Below are positions 24,360 through 35,000 of a DNA stretch of 64,000 nucleotides, piece after piece. The position numbers were made by a program, and so were the translations under genes. Under the pieces are notes generated by a model. The model saw nothing but the letters and a program-made list of their open reading frames with translations. It did no database searches and was not told the DNA's origin. The DNA is from Blautia massiliensis (ex Durand et al. 2017) (lineage in GTDB: Bacteria > Bacillota > Clostridia > Lachnospirales > Lachnospiraceae): positions 685,596 to 749,595 of the forward strand of contig NZ_LN913006.1 of assembly GCF_001487165.1 (NCBI RefSeq). The letters run 5' to 3'. Numbering within the stretch: the first letter of the stretch is position 1; every line of letters begins with the position of its first letter.

Positions 24360-27300
24360 AAAAAATATGAGAAGATTTTTGTCGGGATTCTTGGCAATGC
24401 TTACAGTGTTATCTACAATTCTATCTCCAATACTGTCCTATGCGGCAGATGTAGTGCCAGAAGAGCCACCGTTATACGAAGAGGTAAAAAATGAACTTGA
24501 TGCAGATGAGGTGGTAAAAGCAAAAGATCTGGAACTGGAAACAGGCAGTATTTTTGAAGTGGAGAAAGATTTTACCGGACTGGAAATACCAGATGAAAAA
24601 AAGGTGAAGATCACTTTCCATGAGGCAAAAAATGAGGAAAAGCAGGATTTTACAACAGATTACGAAGATACATACAAAGCTGTTTATTATGTAGAGCCAG
24701 TAAGTGGCCACCCAATTTATCAGATCAATCGTAAGCTGATTGTAAAGGAAGCGGTGGTGCAGGTTGCTGAATCTGAGAATCAGGAATCTGTAAGCAACCA
24801 GGAAGATGAGAATGAAGCAGAAGGCGAGGAACCAGCCATAGGCACTGCAGAGAGTGAAGAACCTGTGCAGGATGAGGTAAATGTAGAAATTCCGTCAGAG
24901 GATGAAATCTATGAAGAAGTAACTCCGACAGAAATTCCGGTTGAGGAAGAGCCAATAGATACACCAATCCCGGAAAACCCGTCTGAGGAAGTTTCAACAG
25001 AAGAACCTGCCATAGATGATAATCCGGATACAGACAGCACATTTGAAGAAATTACAGATACAGATCCGGAAGAAATGCCAGAGGCGACAGACGACTCTTT
25101 TACAGATGGAACAGAGAAAACAGAAGATGCAGATGGAAATTATCAGGTAAATATTGTTCGTGGAGAGGAATTTCATATTGAGCTGAACCATGAAGATGGA
25201 CAGTATCAGCCAGGAGAAACCGTTGTATTTTCCGGAGATATGCCGCAAGGCAGCTTAATTGCAGTAGGAACAACAAAAGTACAGGCAAACCAGACAGAGA
25301 ATACAGAAGATTTATTGTATTCAGAGGTGACTTATCACGAAGAATCGGATAAATTCAGTTTTGAAATGCCAGCAGATGACATTGACCTAAGTGTTTCCAT
25401 GGATCAGGCAGAAAACGGTATCATGTTACTTGCAACCGATACTCCATGGGATGATGCAACAAATATTGAAGCAAATAAATATTACTATTATTCAGATGGC
25501 CAGCTTCATCCGTTTGATACAGTTATGGGACAGGGTGGAAATGACAGCTACAAATATGTTCGTTACAAAGCAGGCGGAAAGACTTATACAGTAAATGCGT
25601 ATTGTATGCAGCACTCCATGCAGTCACCTCCAAGTGGGACAACATATAAAAATATGGTTGAACTGGATGAGGGCGGAGATGATAAGTATCTGCGGAAAGC
25701 TTTGTTCTATGGATATGGCGGTCCAGGATGGGGACATACATTCAATGGATATAATGTAAAATCCATCATGGAAAAATATGGATGCAGTTCTGAGACAAGA
25801 GCCATGCAGCATTACCTGGTTGACTATTTATATGATGGCGAATCCGGATTTGGAGGTGCGCTTTCTACAACCGCTAAAAATATGCTGAAAGAGATTAAAG
25901 CAGCTCTTGCTAAAATGCCTGATCCGACAGCAATGAAACTTCTTCCAGGACTTTCCGTTAATGCAACGGGAAAGGAAACAGAAAGTTTTACCTGGAAGGC
26001 AAATGAAGCATTTACCATTACCATTCATCTGGAGAACGGAGTAAGCCTTGTTAATGAAACCACAGGAAAAACGGCATCTGGAAATGTCACTGTAAAGGGT
26101 GGAGAGAAATTCCATCTTGTAGCTACAACAGCCAATATGGGTAGCCTGAAAGGAAAGTATGCGATCACATCTAATTTCCCTTTGGATTTCCATGCAATGC
26201 TCTTAAAATTGGAGAGTTCACAGGACATTGGTTTTGGCTACTATACAGATTCCTCTGACCTGCAGATTACAGTTGACTGGCCGGAAGAAGCAGTTATTGA
26301 AATTACAAAGAAAGATGGCGATACTGGAAAAAATCTGGCCGGAGCCGTGTATGGAGTATATAGTGATAACGCCTGCACAAAGCTGATTGTTAAGATGCCG
26401 CCAACAGACAGCAATGGTTCTTCACGTGTAACTCTTACCAAGACACAGGATACTGTTTACTTAAAAGAAATCACAGCACCGGAAGGTTATGTTGTCCAGG
26501 CTTCTTCGTATGGAGTGAAATTAGTAGTTGGCAGTACAACCAAACAGACTGTAACGGACAAAGAGCAGAAAGGAAATCTGACCGTTTATAAAGAGGGAGA
26601 AGTTTTTGTAGGAGCTGTATCTGATGAAAATGGAACTTCATTCCAGTATGAGAAACGCCGTCAGAAAGGAGCCGTTTATAACGTATATGCTGCCGAGGAT
26701 ATTGTAACAGCAGGTGGAAAAACAGTTTACAAAAAAGGCGCAGAAGTAGCGAAAAATCTGATCACAGATGAGAACGGTTCTGTAACGGTAAAGAATCTTC
26801 CGCTTGGAAGCTATAATGTAACAGAAGCACAGGCTCCGGAAAATTTTTATAATGCAAAAGAAACAAAAAAAGTAACCATTTCTTATGCAGGGCAGACTGC
26901 AGAAGCGGCTTTCTCAGAGACTACCTTTACAAATGACCGTCAGAAAGCAGTGGTGCAGGTGATAAAGAAAGACAAAGATACTGAAAATACACTATCCGGA
27001 GGGCATTTTGCTCTGTTTGCAGCGCAGGATATGAAAACTGTGGATGGAAAAGTAGCAGTAAAAAAAGATGCTCTGATTGAGACTGCAATTACTGGTACTG
27101 ATGGAAAAGCAGCATTTAAAGCAGATCTTCCAGTGGGATTTTCTTATTATGTAAAAGAAGTCCAGGCTCCGGCTGGTTATGTCAGAAATGAGAAAGATAC
27201 TTATTCTTTCCAGTTCAGTTATACCAATGATGAACAGGCAAAAATTTCTTTCAGTCATACTTTTGTGAATGACAGGGTCAGTGCTGCAATCTCTTTGAAT

Positions 27301-30300
27301 AAAAAAGATGCCGAGACAAAAGAAAATAAGGCACAGGGAGATGCTTCCCTGGAAAATGCGGTGTATGGACTTTATGCAAGAAACGACATTACCCATCCAG
27401 ATGGAAAGACAGGCGTTATTTATAAAGCCGGAAGCCAGATTGGTACGCTAACTACCGATAAAGAAGGAAAAGCAAGGATAGAGAATCTTTATCTTGGAGA
27501 GTATTACATCAAGGAAATTACCCCATCCGTAGGATATCTGGCAGACGAGCATGAATATGATCTTGTATGCAGTGATGAAGGTGATCTGACAGCGGTTGTA
27601 GAAAAAGAGTGTACCTCACTGGAAACGGTGAAGAAACAGCCGTTTGAACTTATTAAAGCTGCCAATAATGGAGACACAGATGCTGCATTACTATCCGGAG
27701 CTGGATTTAGTGCATATCTGGTATCTTCTTTGGTGGTAAAAGAGGATGGAAATTATGTTTTTTCCTCTGCAGAGCCGGTTGTGATCGGTGAAAATGGAGC
27801 AACGGAAATTTTTACAAATGAGAAAGGCTATGTAAAATCCATTGCAATTCCATATGGAACATATCTGGTGAGAGAAACTACAACACCCCATAATTACAAA
27901 CCTGTAGATGATTTTATTGTCCGGATTACAGAGAATAAACCAACAGAGCCGCAGACATGGAGAGTTCTTTTGGATAAAGAATTTTCTGCAAAACTGAAAA
28001 TCATTAAACAGGATGACGAGACTAAAAAATCAGTTTTAATTCCGGGAACAGAGTTTAAAATTTATGATCTGGATCATGAAAAATATGTAGAGCAGGTAAC
28101 TACATACCCGACAACCGTTACACATACCTCTTATTTCACAGATATAGACGGATATCTGATCTTGCCGCAGAATTTAAAAATCGGTCATTATAGAATCGAA
28201 GAGGTAACAGCACCGGACGGTTATACCATTAACAAAAATTATGTCGAAATACAGGTGGACACCAATACCCTGTATCAGACTGATCCGGTATCAGGTGATG
28301 TAATCATTGAAGTTGTATATGAGAATCATCCGGTGAAAGGAAAACTCACTGTACAGAAAAAAGGAGAGGTTCTTTCGACCTATAAGAATGATTTTAAGTA
28401 TGAAGTTCAGAATCTTTCCGGTGCAGTATATGAAGTGTATGCTGCAGAGGATATTTATACAGCTGATTTCCAGAAAGATGACACAGGAAAAAGAATCCTG
28501 GAATATGCAAAGGGTGCAAAAGTTGCAGAACTGACAACGGATGAATCCGGAAAAGCAGATCTTGATAATCTGCCTTTAGGAGAATACAAAGTGGTAGAAA
28601 AGACTGCACCAGAGGGATTTGTATTAAATAAAGAAGAACAGAAGATTTCTTTCGTCTATGCAGACCAGGATACACCAGTGATCTCACAGAGTGCAGAGTT
28701 TATAAATGACCGCCAGAAAGTAGAAGTGTCAGTTGTGAAAAAAGATGCTGAAAATGAGAAAGGGCTTTCTGGAGCAGAGTTTGGTCTTTACGCAAAAGAG
28801 GATATAAAAGCAGGGGATAAGGTACTGGTAAAAGCAGACGAACTGCTTACAAAAGCGGTAACAGGTGAAGATGGAAAAGCTGTTTTTGAGCAGGATCTGC
28901 CATTTGGAACTTATTATATAAAAGAACTGGCAGCACCAGATGGTTTTGTATCTTCTGATGAGCAGATTGAGGTGACTGCGAAATATCAGGGACAGGAAGT
29001 AAAAACAGTAAAACTGGAAACTGTTTTTAGGAATGCGCCGACAACAACTGAATTTACGAAATCAGATATTACAACAGGTGTGGAACTTGACGGAGCAACA
29101 CTGACGATTTTGGATTCAGACGGAAAAGAAGTAGAAAAATGGACTTCTGTAAAAGGAAAAGCTCATGTAATAAAAAGACTCCATGTGGGAAAAACCTACA
29201 CACTTCGGGAAGAGTTTGCACCATATGGTTATCTGCAGGCGGAGGAAGTGAAATTTACAGTTTCTGATACTGCAGATGTTCAAAAAGTAGAAATGAAGGA
29301 TGCTGTTCCGGTTGGACGAATCATCATCAATAAAAAAGGTGAATTTGTCAAGGAAGTTACCTGGAAAGATATGCTGGCAGGCGGCATGGACGCAGCATTT
29401 GGCTATGTTACAGGTTCTTTGAAAGATGTTACTTTTGAAATTTATGCAGCGGAGGATATCAAGGCTGCAGATGGGGAAAGCAGTGATTATTATAAAAAGG
29501 ACGAATTGGTAGCAACAATTACGACAGATGCTCTTGGATATGCAAGATCAGAAGATCTTCCTTTAGGCAAATATTATGTAAAGGAAAAAGAGACGGCGGA
29601 TGGATATGTTCTGGATGGAGAAATCAGAGAGGTTGATCTGACTTATCGTGATCAGAATACTCCGGTTGTGACTTATGATGAGGACTGGCAGAATAACCGC
29701 CAGAAAGCAAAAGTAACTGTAGTTAAGAAAGAAAAAAATACAGACCGTGTTCTGGAAGGCGGAGTATTTGCACTTTATACAAAGAATGATATTTTAAATG
29801 CAGAAGGCGAAGTAATCCTGAAAGCAGATACCATGATCGAGCAGAAAGCTACGGATCAGGATGGAAGGATTGTATTTACGGCAGATCTTCCAATCAATGG
29901 CAACTACTATGTAAAAGAAGTGCAGGCTCCTGCTGGATTTGTGACAACAGAAGAAATCAAGGAATTTGATTTTGCTTATGCGGGAGAAGAGGTTGCAGAA
30001 GTATCCTTTGAGTTCACTTATGAAGATGAGCCAACTACTTTTGAAATCACAAAATCAGATATTACAACCGGGGAAGAATTACCAGGTGCAAAACTGAAAG
30101 TATCCGATTCAGAGGGAAACGTTGTGGATGAGTGGACATCCGGAAGCACACCACACATCATTAAGGAACTGGAAGTTGGAAAGAAATATACATTAACAGA
30201 GACAATTCCTGCTGATGGCTATGCAACTGCAGAATCCATTACGTTTGTAGTAGAAAATACTGCAGATATACAGAAAGTAGAAATGCAGGACGATACAACA

Positions 30301-31080
30301 AAAATTCTGATCAGTAAGGTGGATATGACAGATGGAAGCAGCGAGGTCAAAGGTGCGAAGCTGTATATCCTTAATGAAAACCAGGAAGTTATGGAAAGCT
30401 GGACGTCTGGTGATCAGCACCATTATGTGGAGAAACTTCCAATCGGTACTTATACATTATTGGAGGAAACAGCACCGAAGGGTTACATTGTGGCAAATAA
30501 AGTGACATTTGAGATTAAGGACACCGGAGATATTCAGGGAACCAAAATGGAAGATGAACAGGCAATGGGCAAGGTGATCTTAAATAAAACAGATAAAGAT
30601 ACCAAGAAGCCAATGAAAGGTGTAGAATTTGCCCTTTGTGACAGTAAAGGTAAAGTTCTGGAAACTCTGGTAACAGACAGTGCCGGCCATGCAGAATCAA
30701 AGAATTATCCGATTGCGACTTTTAAGAATGGGCAGTATAAAAAAGCAATCACATATATCCTGAAAGAAACAAAAACACTGGATGGCTATCAGCTTGATGA
30801 AACCGAGCATAAGATTCAGTTTGAATATGTCAATGACCGTACTCCTGTGATTGAATATACTCTAGATCTGACAAATAAGAAAGCTCCGGAAAAAGACACT
30901 CCGGAAACATCAGAAAACCAGGGAGTCAGCACTCCTGTTTCCCATGGTTCTGATGCGACTTCTGTATCCAATTCACCAAAAACAGGAGATAATACAAATA
31001 TTGCTATTTTTGTGCTGGCGCTTGCAGTATCAGCAGGATGTCTGGGAACTGTAGTGACAGTTAAGAGAAAACGCAAATGA
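24349..31080 (+). CDS. Giant SpaA/Cna-B repeat adhesin with thioester-like domain
   Basis: The 2243-residue surface protein has a signal peptide (1-30), a Glu/Pro-rich stalk (about 140-270), a domain around 360-510 with NAYCMQHSM and TRAMQHYL resembling the Cys-Gln pair of thioester adhesins, then about 14 SpaA-like modules. Each module starts with a (I/V)xKxD-type strand and ends with a YxVxExxAPxG(Y/F)-type strand, as in self-crosslinking isopeptide domains. The C-terminus has the sortase signal SPKTGD, a hydrophobic segment and KRKRK. It is probably anchored to the wall and could bring cells together for mating or bind host surfaces. It lies in the conjugation operon, overlapping topB. Confidence 0.92.
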   Translation: MKNKKNMRRFLSGFLAMLTVLSTILSPILSYAADVVPEEPPLYEEVKNELDADEVVKAKDLELETGSIFEVEKDFTGLEIPDEKKVKITFHEAKNEEKQDFTTDYEDTYKAVYYVEPVSGHPIYQINRKLIVKEAVVQVAESENQESVSNQEDENEAEGEEPAIGTAESEEPVQDEVNVEIPSEDEIYEEVTPTEIPVEEEPIDTPIPENPSEEVSTEEPAIDDNPDTDSTFEEITDTDPEEMPEATDDSFTDGTEKTEDADGNYQVNIVRGEEFHIELNHEDGQYQPGETVVFSGDMPQGSLIAVGTTKVQANQTENTEDLLYSEVTYHEESDKFSFEMPADDIDLSVSMDQAENGIMLLATDTPWDDATNIEANKYYYYSDGQLHPFDTVMGQGGNDSYKYVRYKAGGKTYTVNAYCMQHSMQSPPSGTTYKNMVELDEGGDDKYLRKALFYGYGGPGWGHTFNGYNVKSIMEKYGCSSETRAMQHYLVDYLYDGESGFGGALSTTAKNMLKEIKAALAKMPDPTAMKLLPGLSVNATGKETESFTWKANEAFTITIHLENGVSLVNETTGKTASGNVTVKGGEKFHLVATTANMGSLKGKYAITSNFPLDFHAMLLKLESSQDIGFGYYTDSSDLQITVDWPEEAVIEITKKDGDTGKNLAGAVYGVYSDNACTKLIVKMPPTDSNGSSRVTLTKTQDTVYLKEITAPEGYVVQASSYGVKLVVGSTTKQTVTDKEQKGNLTVYKEGEVFVGAVSDENGTSFQYEKRRQKGAVYNVYAAEDIVTAGGKTVYKKGAEVAKNLITDENGSVTVKNLPLGSYNVTEAQAPENFYNAKETKKVTISYAGQTAEAAFSETTFTNDRQKAVVQVIKKDKDTENTLSGGHFALFAAQDMKTVDGKVAVKKDALIETAITGTDGKAAFKADLPVGFSYYVKEVQAPAGYVRNEKDTYSFQFSYTNDEQAKISFSHTFVNDRVSAAISLNKKDAETKENKAQGDASLENAVYGLYARNDITHPDGKTGVIYKAGSQIGTLTTDKEGKARIENLYLGEYYIKEITPSVGYLADEHEYDLVCSDEGDLTAVVEKECTSLETVKKQPFELIKAANNGDTDAALLSGAGFSAYLVSSLVVKEDGNYVFSSAEPVVIGENGATEIFTNEKGYVKSIAIPYGTYLVRETTTPHNYKPVDDFIVRITENKPTEPQTWRVLLDKEFSAKLKIIKQDDETKKSVLIPGTEFKIYDLDHEKYVEQVTTYPTTVTHTSYFTDIDGYLILPQNLKIGHYRIEEVTAPDGYTINKNYVEIQVDTNTLYQTDPVSGDVIIEVVYENHPVKGKLTVQKKGEVLSTYKNDFKYEVQNLSGAVYEVYAAEDIYTADFQKDDTGKRILEYAKGAKVAELTTDESGKADLDNLPLGEYKVVEKTAPEGFVLNKEEQKISFVYADQDTPVISQSAEFINDRQKVEVSVVKKDAENEKGLSGAEFGLYAKEDIKAGDKVLVKADELLTKAVTGEDGKAVFEQDLPFGTYYIKELAAPDGFVSSDEQIEVTAKYQGQEVKTVKLETVFRNAPTTTEFTKSDITTGVELDGATLTILDSDGKEVEKWTSVKGKAHVIKRLHVGKTYTLREEFAPYGYLQAEEVKFTVSDTADVQKVEMKDAVPVGRIIINKKGEFVKEVTWKDMLAGGMDAAFGYVTGSLKDVTFEIYAAEDIKAADGESSDYYKKDELVATITTDALGYARSEDLPLGKYYVKEKETADGYVLDGEIREVDLTYRDQNTPVVTYDEDWQNNRQKAKVTVVKKEKNTDRVLEGGVFALYTKNDILNAEGEVILKADTMIEQKATDQDGRIVFTADLPINGNYYVKEVQAPAGFVTTEEIKEFDFAYAGEEVAEVSFEFTYEDEPTTFEITKSDITTGEELPGAKLKVSDSEGNVVDEWTSGSTPHIIKELEVGKKYTLTETIPADGYATAESITFVVENTADIQKVEMQDDTTKILISKVDMTDGSSEVKGAKLYILNENQEVMESWTSGDQHHYVEKLPIGTYTLLEETAPKGYIVANKVTFEIKDTGDIQGTKMEDEQAMGKVILNKTDKDTKKPMKGVEFALCDSKGKVLETLVTDSAGHAESKNYPIATFKNGQYKKAITYILKETKTLDGYQLDETEHKIQFEYVNDRTPVIEYTLDLTNKKAPEKDTPETSENQGVSTPVSHGSDATSVSNSPKTGDNTNIAIFVLALAVSAGCLGTVVTVKRKRK

Positions 31081-31097
31081 TAATATAAATAGTGTTC

Positions 31098-31127
31098 TGG
31101 GGCTGTGGTTACTGCACAGCCCCATTT
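31098..31127 (+). terminator. Terminator-like hairpin after the adhesin
   Basis: TGGGGCTGTG and CACAGCCCCA pair over 10 bp around a 7-base loop, followed by TTTTG. This is the end of the conjugation operon. Confidence 0.7.
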
Positions 31128-31143
31128 TGAAAAGGAGAAGAAA

Positions 31144-31614
31144 TTGAAATTAGGAGCAAGAATAAGAAAAATCCGTATGTTTCGCAACATAACTCAAAAG
31201 GAATTGGGACGCAGGTTAGGATATGGGGAAAGTAGTGCGGATGTGAGAATCGCCCAATATGAAAGTGGACAGCGTACACCGAAGCAGGAAACGCTTATCC
31301 GGATAGCAGAAATATTGGAAGTTGATGTCCGGAATTTTTTAAGTCCTGGAATTGCGACAATGGACGAATTAATGGAAACTTTATTCTGGATGGATGAAGA
31401 AAATAGAGGGCTTTTTCATCTGTTCCTGCTAAATGATTCAGAAAGTGAAACAGTTGGAATCACAATAAGGGATAAAAAAACAATGTCTTATCTGCAGGAA
31501 TGGATGGGGAAAAAGCAGAAACTGGGCGATGGAAGAATCACAGAAGAGGAATATCTGGAATGGAAACTGCATTGGCCAGAGGATAAGAGAAAAACAGAAT
31601 ATAAAACCGTATGA
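31144..31614 (+). CDS. XRE-family regulator
   Basis: The 156-residue protein starts with a helix-turn-helix (LGARIRKIRMFRNITQKELG, then SSADVRIAQYESGQRTP) and continues with a 90-residue acidic helical domain of unknown function. Start TTG 31144 is chosen behind AAGGAG at 31132-31137. Its place between the adhesin and the DNA-processing genes suggests control of ICE functions, but no operator is evident. Confidence 0.8.
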   Translation: MKLGARIRKIRMFRNITQKELGRRLGYGESSADVRIAQYESGQRTPKQETLIRIAEILEVDVRNFLSPGIATMDELMETLFWMDEENRGLFHLFLLNDSESETVGITIRDKKTMSYLQEWMGKKQKLGDGRITEEEYLEWKLHWPEDKRKTEYKTV

Positions 31615-31744
31615 AGTAAAAAGGAATTGCTTTGCGGAGAGTTACCTGTTAGAATATTACTGGAGTAACCGTGTACAGGGTTGGTAAAAACCTCCTGGAT
31701 TTTCAGATCCCGTTAAGGGATACAGAAGAAGGGAGGTGGAGCGA

Positions 31745-31846
31745 ATGGATACATACGAAGTCTTGAGCTTATTGTTCTTAGGCGGTACGTTTCTGATTGC
31801 TTTGCTTGCCTATTTGGATAATAGGGACAACAAGCGAAAAAAATAG
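31745..31846 (+). CDS. Hol_Tox-like type I toxin peptide
   Basis: This 33-residue peptide reads MDTYEVLSLLFLGG, then one hydrophobic helix and DNRDNKRKK. That is the pattern of TxpA-like holin-type toxins: a short start, a single membrane span and a basic tail. SD GGGAGGTGG at 31731-31739 precedes ATG 31745. Such peptides damage the membrane unless their mRNA is silenced by an antisense RNA. A fitting antisense transcription unit lies on the opposite strand (31837-31945). No Pfam search was possible, so the family call rests on pattern. Confidence 0.75.
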   Translation: MDTYEVLSLLFLGGTFLIALLAYLDNRDNKRKK

Positions 31847-31945
31847 CCTACCCTGTCTGCCAACAGGATAGGCAGCTCTCTTTGAGAGCAAAATAAATTA
31901 AAACCTAATCCAGGAGCATCCACCTTGTGGGCGGTTACTCTTTTC
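31837..31945 (-). ncRNA. Candidate antisense antitoxin RNA (RatA-like)
   Basis: On the minus strand, transcription from the promoter at 31952-31980 would run to a textbook terminator: GCCTATCCTGT and ACAGGGTAGGC pair around TGGCAG (31873 to 31846) and are followed by TATTTTTTT (31845-31837). The RNA of about 110 nt overlaps the 3' end of the toxin mRNA. It also contains an imperfect stem at 31914-31941. Confidence 0.65.
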
Positions 31946-31951
31946 AATTAG

Positions 31952-31980
31952 AATATAGCATTTTCTCTCCGAAAAGTAAA
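31952..31980 (-). promoter_or_regulatory. Promoter of the antisense RNA
   Basis: Read on the minus strand: TTTACT (31980-31975), 17-bp spacer, TATATT (31957-31952). It is placed about 100 bp beyond the terminator described for the antitoxin RNA. Confidence 0.6.
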
Positions 31981-32044
31981 GTACATTTTATGCAGCCAAT
32001 TCTAAAAAGAGTAGGCTGTTTTTTATTGACAGGAGGGAAGTTAA

Positions 32045-35000
32045 ATGTCTAAACTACAGGACATCCGAAACTTGATACAGGAACATGCCGTATCAGTGAG
32101 CAGTTCGCCAGGGGATTGGATGGATTATATGGACACAGCATCAAGGTTATATCGGTATTCTTTTTCAGACCAGCTTCTGATCCATGCACAGCGTCCAGAC
32201 GCAACAGCCTGTGCATCACTGGAACTATGGAATGAAAAGATGTTACGCTGGGTAAATCGTGGTGCAAGAGGAATTGCCCTGTTTGATGAAACCTGGCAGA
32301 ACACCAAACTTCGTTATGTGTTTGATATTTCGGACACCCACATGGTAGCCGGAGGCAGAAGCCCGTATCTGTGGCAGATGCAGGAACACCAGAGAGAAGA
32401 GATCCTTACGCATCTGGAAGAGGTCTATGGTCTGGAAGAAAAGGATACGGCAACCTTGCAGGACGCATTGATGGCGGTCGCAAGGGAGATGGTCAGTGAC
32501 AATCTGGAAGAATATCTGGATGGATTGGAATATGCAGTAGAAAATACTTATCTGGAAGATTTGGATGAGGTGACGATCCGCAGTGATTTCCGTCAGCTGG
32601 TAACAGACAGTGTTTACTATATGCTTTCCAGACGATGTGGGATTGAGCCAATGGAACTTCTGGAAGAAGAGGATTTCATGCACATCACAGATTACAACCA
32701 TCTGTCTGCCCTTACATTCCTTGGAAATGCAGTGAGTCAGCTCAGTGAGAGTATTCTGATCGATATTGGAAGAATTGTACATAAAATTTCTCTGGAAGAA
32801 GCGAGAAAAGAGGTTGAAATTTCAAAGGAAAGGAATTATAATAACTTTACCACGTTAATGCGTGAAACTAAAAACCGGGATGCAGAAACGAAAAAAGAAG
32901 AAAATATTGAAAATGAAGGAGGAACCGATTATGGAACTGACATATCATCGCAAGGGAGATTACCTGTTTCCGAATCTGACCGTCGAAGAGGAAGAAGTGA
33001 CGATCGGGAAATACGGGATGCTGCGGAGGACATTTCTGAAGGAACACAAGAACAGCCTTTATCAGAGCCTGTTCCTGACCGGGAAGCTGAACAGCCATCT
33101 GGAACAGATCGAGAAAGCAGCACAGGAGAGAATGGACAGCCAGATGGAGAAATTACTGGAGAAGAATCCGGCACCGGACAAGGAAGCAGATCCGATGGCA
33201 TGGACAGCACACATGAACGCACTGATGGCAACAGCGGAAGAGAGCATCTTGACGGAATTGGTATACAGTTAGTCGAAGATACAAGAGAAGATGGATTGAG
33301 TAAAGCAGAGGAAGAGATCGCCTCTGCTTTATCTTTGCCCGAATATCCAACCGCAAATGAACAAAGACGGCAGATCGAGGAAAGGGCAGCTGCCCTTTAT
33401 GCCGGAGAAATCCCGATTCCAGAGGAAGTTGTTGATGAGATCTTACGGACAGGAGGAAACCGGAAAGCCAGCCAGCTCCGGATCATCTATAATTTCATGA
33501 GCGAACAGACACCGGAGGAATATACGGAGTTTGTAAAGCGTGAATACCGTAAAGGTGGAAAAGGCTTTCAGATTGATGGAAATGAATATTCAGTCTGGTT
33601 TGATGAAACTGGGATGCAGATCTCAGTGGGGCATACGGTTACAGACCATATCTTAGATAAGGCATTTTTATCATGGGAGGATGTCAGCGGACGTATCCAT
33701 CAGCTTTTAGACCAGGGTGAATATGCACCACAGTCTGTATTGGATGCGGCAAGAAGTAATGCAGTAAAAGAACACGCCCAGGCTCTTGCCTATATGAAAG
33801 GGGATATGGCAGAAGGAGTAGCGGAGATTGTCTTTGACGAAGAGGACTTACCACATCTTCGCAGTATTTATCCAGAGATCACGGATTATTTAGAAGAAAA
33901 AATAGAAGATCCCCAGTGGCTTTCGGAACTGAATGAGAGACTGGATGCACTGGCAGAAGCCTATGAAATGGACAGCTCTCTTATGCGTTTCCATCACTAT
34001 AATCCGATAAATATCTCAAAGCAGTTTCAGAAGTTTGCTGCGGAGGTCATCCCTTATCAGGCAAGAGATGGGTTTGCATGGAAAGAACATCAGATGTTCA
34101 TTACCCAGGATGAGATAGATGCTTTTCTCGCAAGGGGTGGCCCTTATTCAAAAGATAGGCTCAAAACTTATTCTTTTTATTTGTTAAATGAAAATGAAAA
34201 ATCCAGAACGGATTTTATTAAAGAAAAGTATGGAACCAATAAAAGGATTCATGCACTGCCTGATGTAGATGAGTTTTATGTAAATTATGATAGGAAAGGA
34301 CTGCTTCTTGCAAGAGGTGATGATAATAGTCCATATACTTCAATTTCATTATCTTGGAAGAAAGTTGCCAATAGAATATCCTATCTGATAAAGAACGACC
34401 AGTTCCTGCAGGCAGAAGATTATGTCCATATGTCGGAGTATGAACGGGAACAGATGGCGAATAAGATACTTAGTTTTTATGCTCGTCTTCCGGAAGGAAT
34501 AGACAGACCATTTACCAATGACTTTTTTGGGGATGTGTCGAGAGCAGAATTGATGGCAGTGTTGGAAGGAACAGAGCAGACAGAGGAACTGTTACAGAAG
34601 ATGGATGCGGCATTGGCAGCTCTGCCATTGGATTTTGAAGCATATGGGACAAACTATCAGCAGAAAACAGAACTTCTTTCGGAACTTCATCAGTATGTAG
34701 AGGGGACTTACACAATATTCCCAACACCGGAAGCAGAACCATCCTTTGCGGGGCCGTCTGGTCATCAGATGACCATGTTTGATTTCTTAGATACTAAGTC
34801 GGTAACAGAACCGACCGTAGTAGATATGTCAGATGTAGAGGAAATAGAAGAGGAAGAGGTTACTGCCAAAGAAGATATTCCGGAAAGTCAGGAACAGGAA
34901 AAAGCTGTGTTAGAACCACACAACTTCCGTATCCAGGATAATGACCTTGGTGCAGGCGGTCCGAAGGCAAAGTATAAAACAAATATGGAAGCCATCCATT

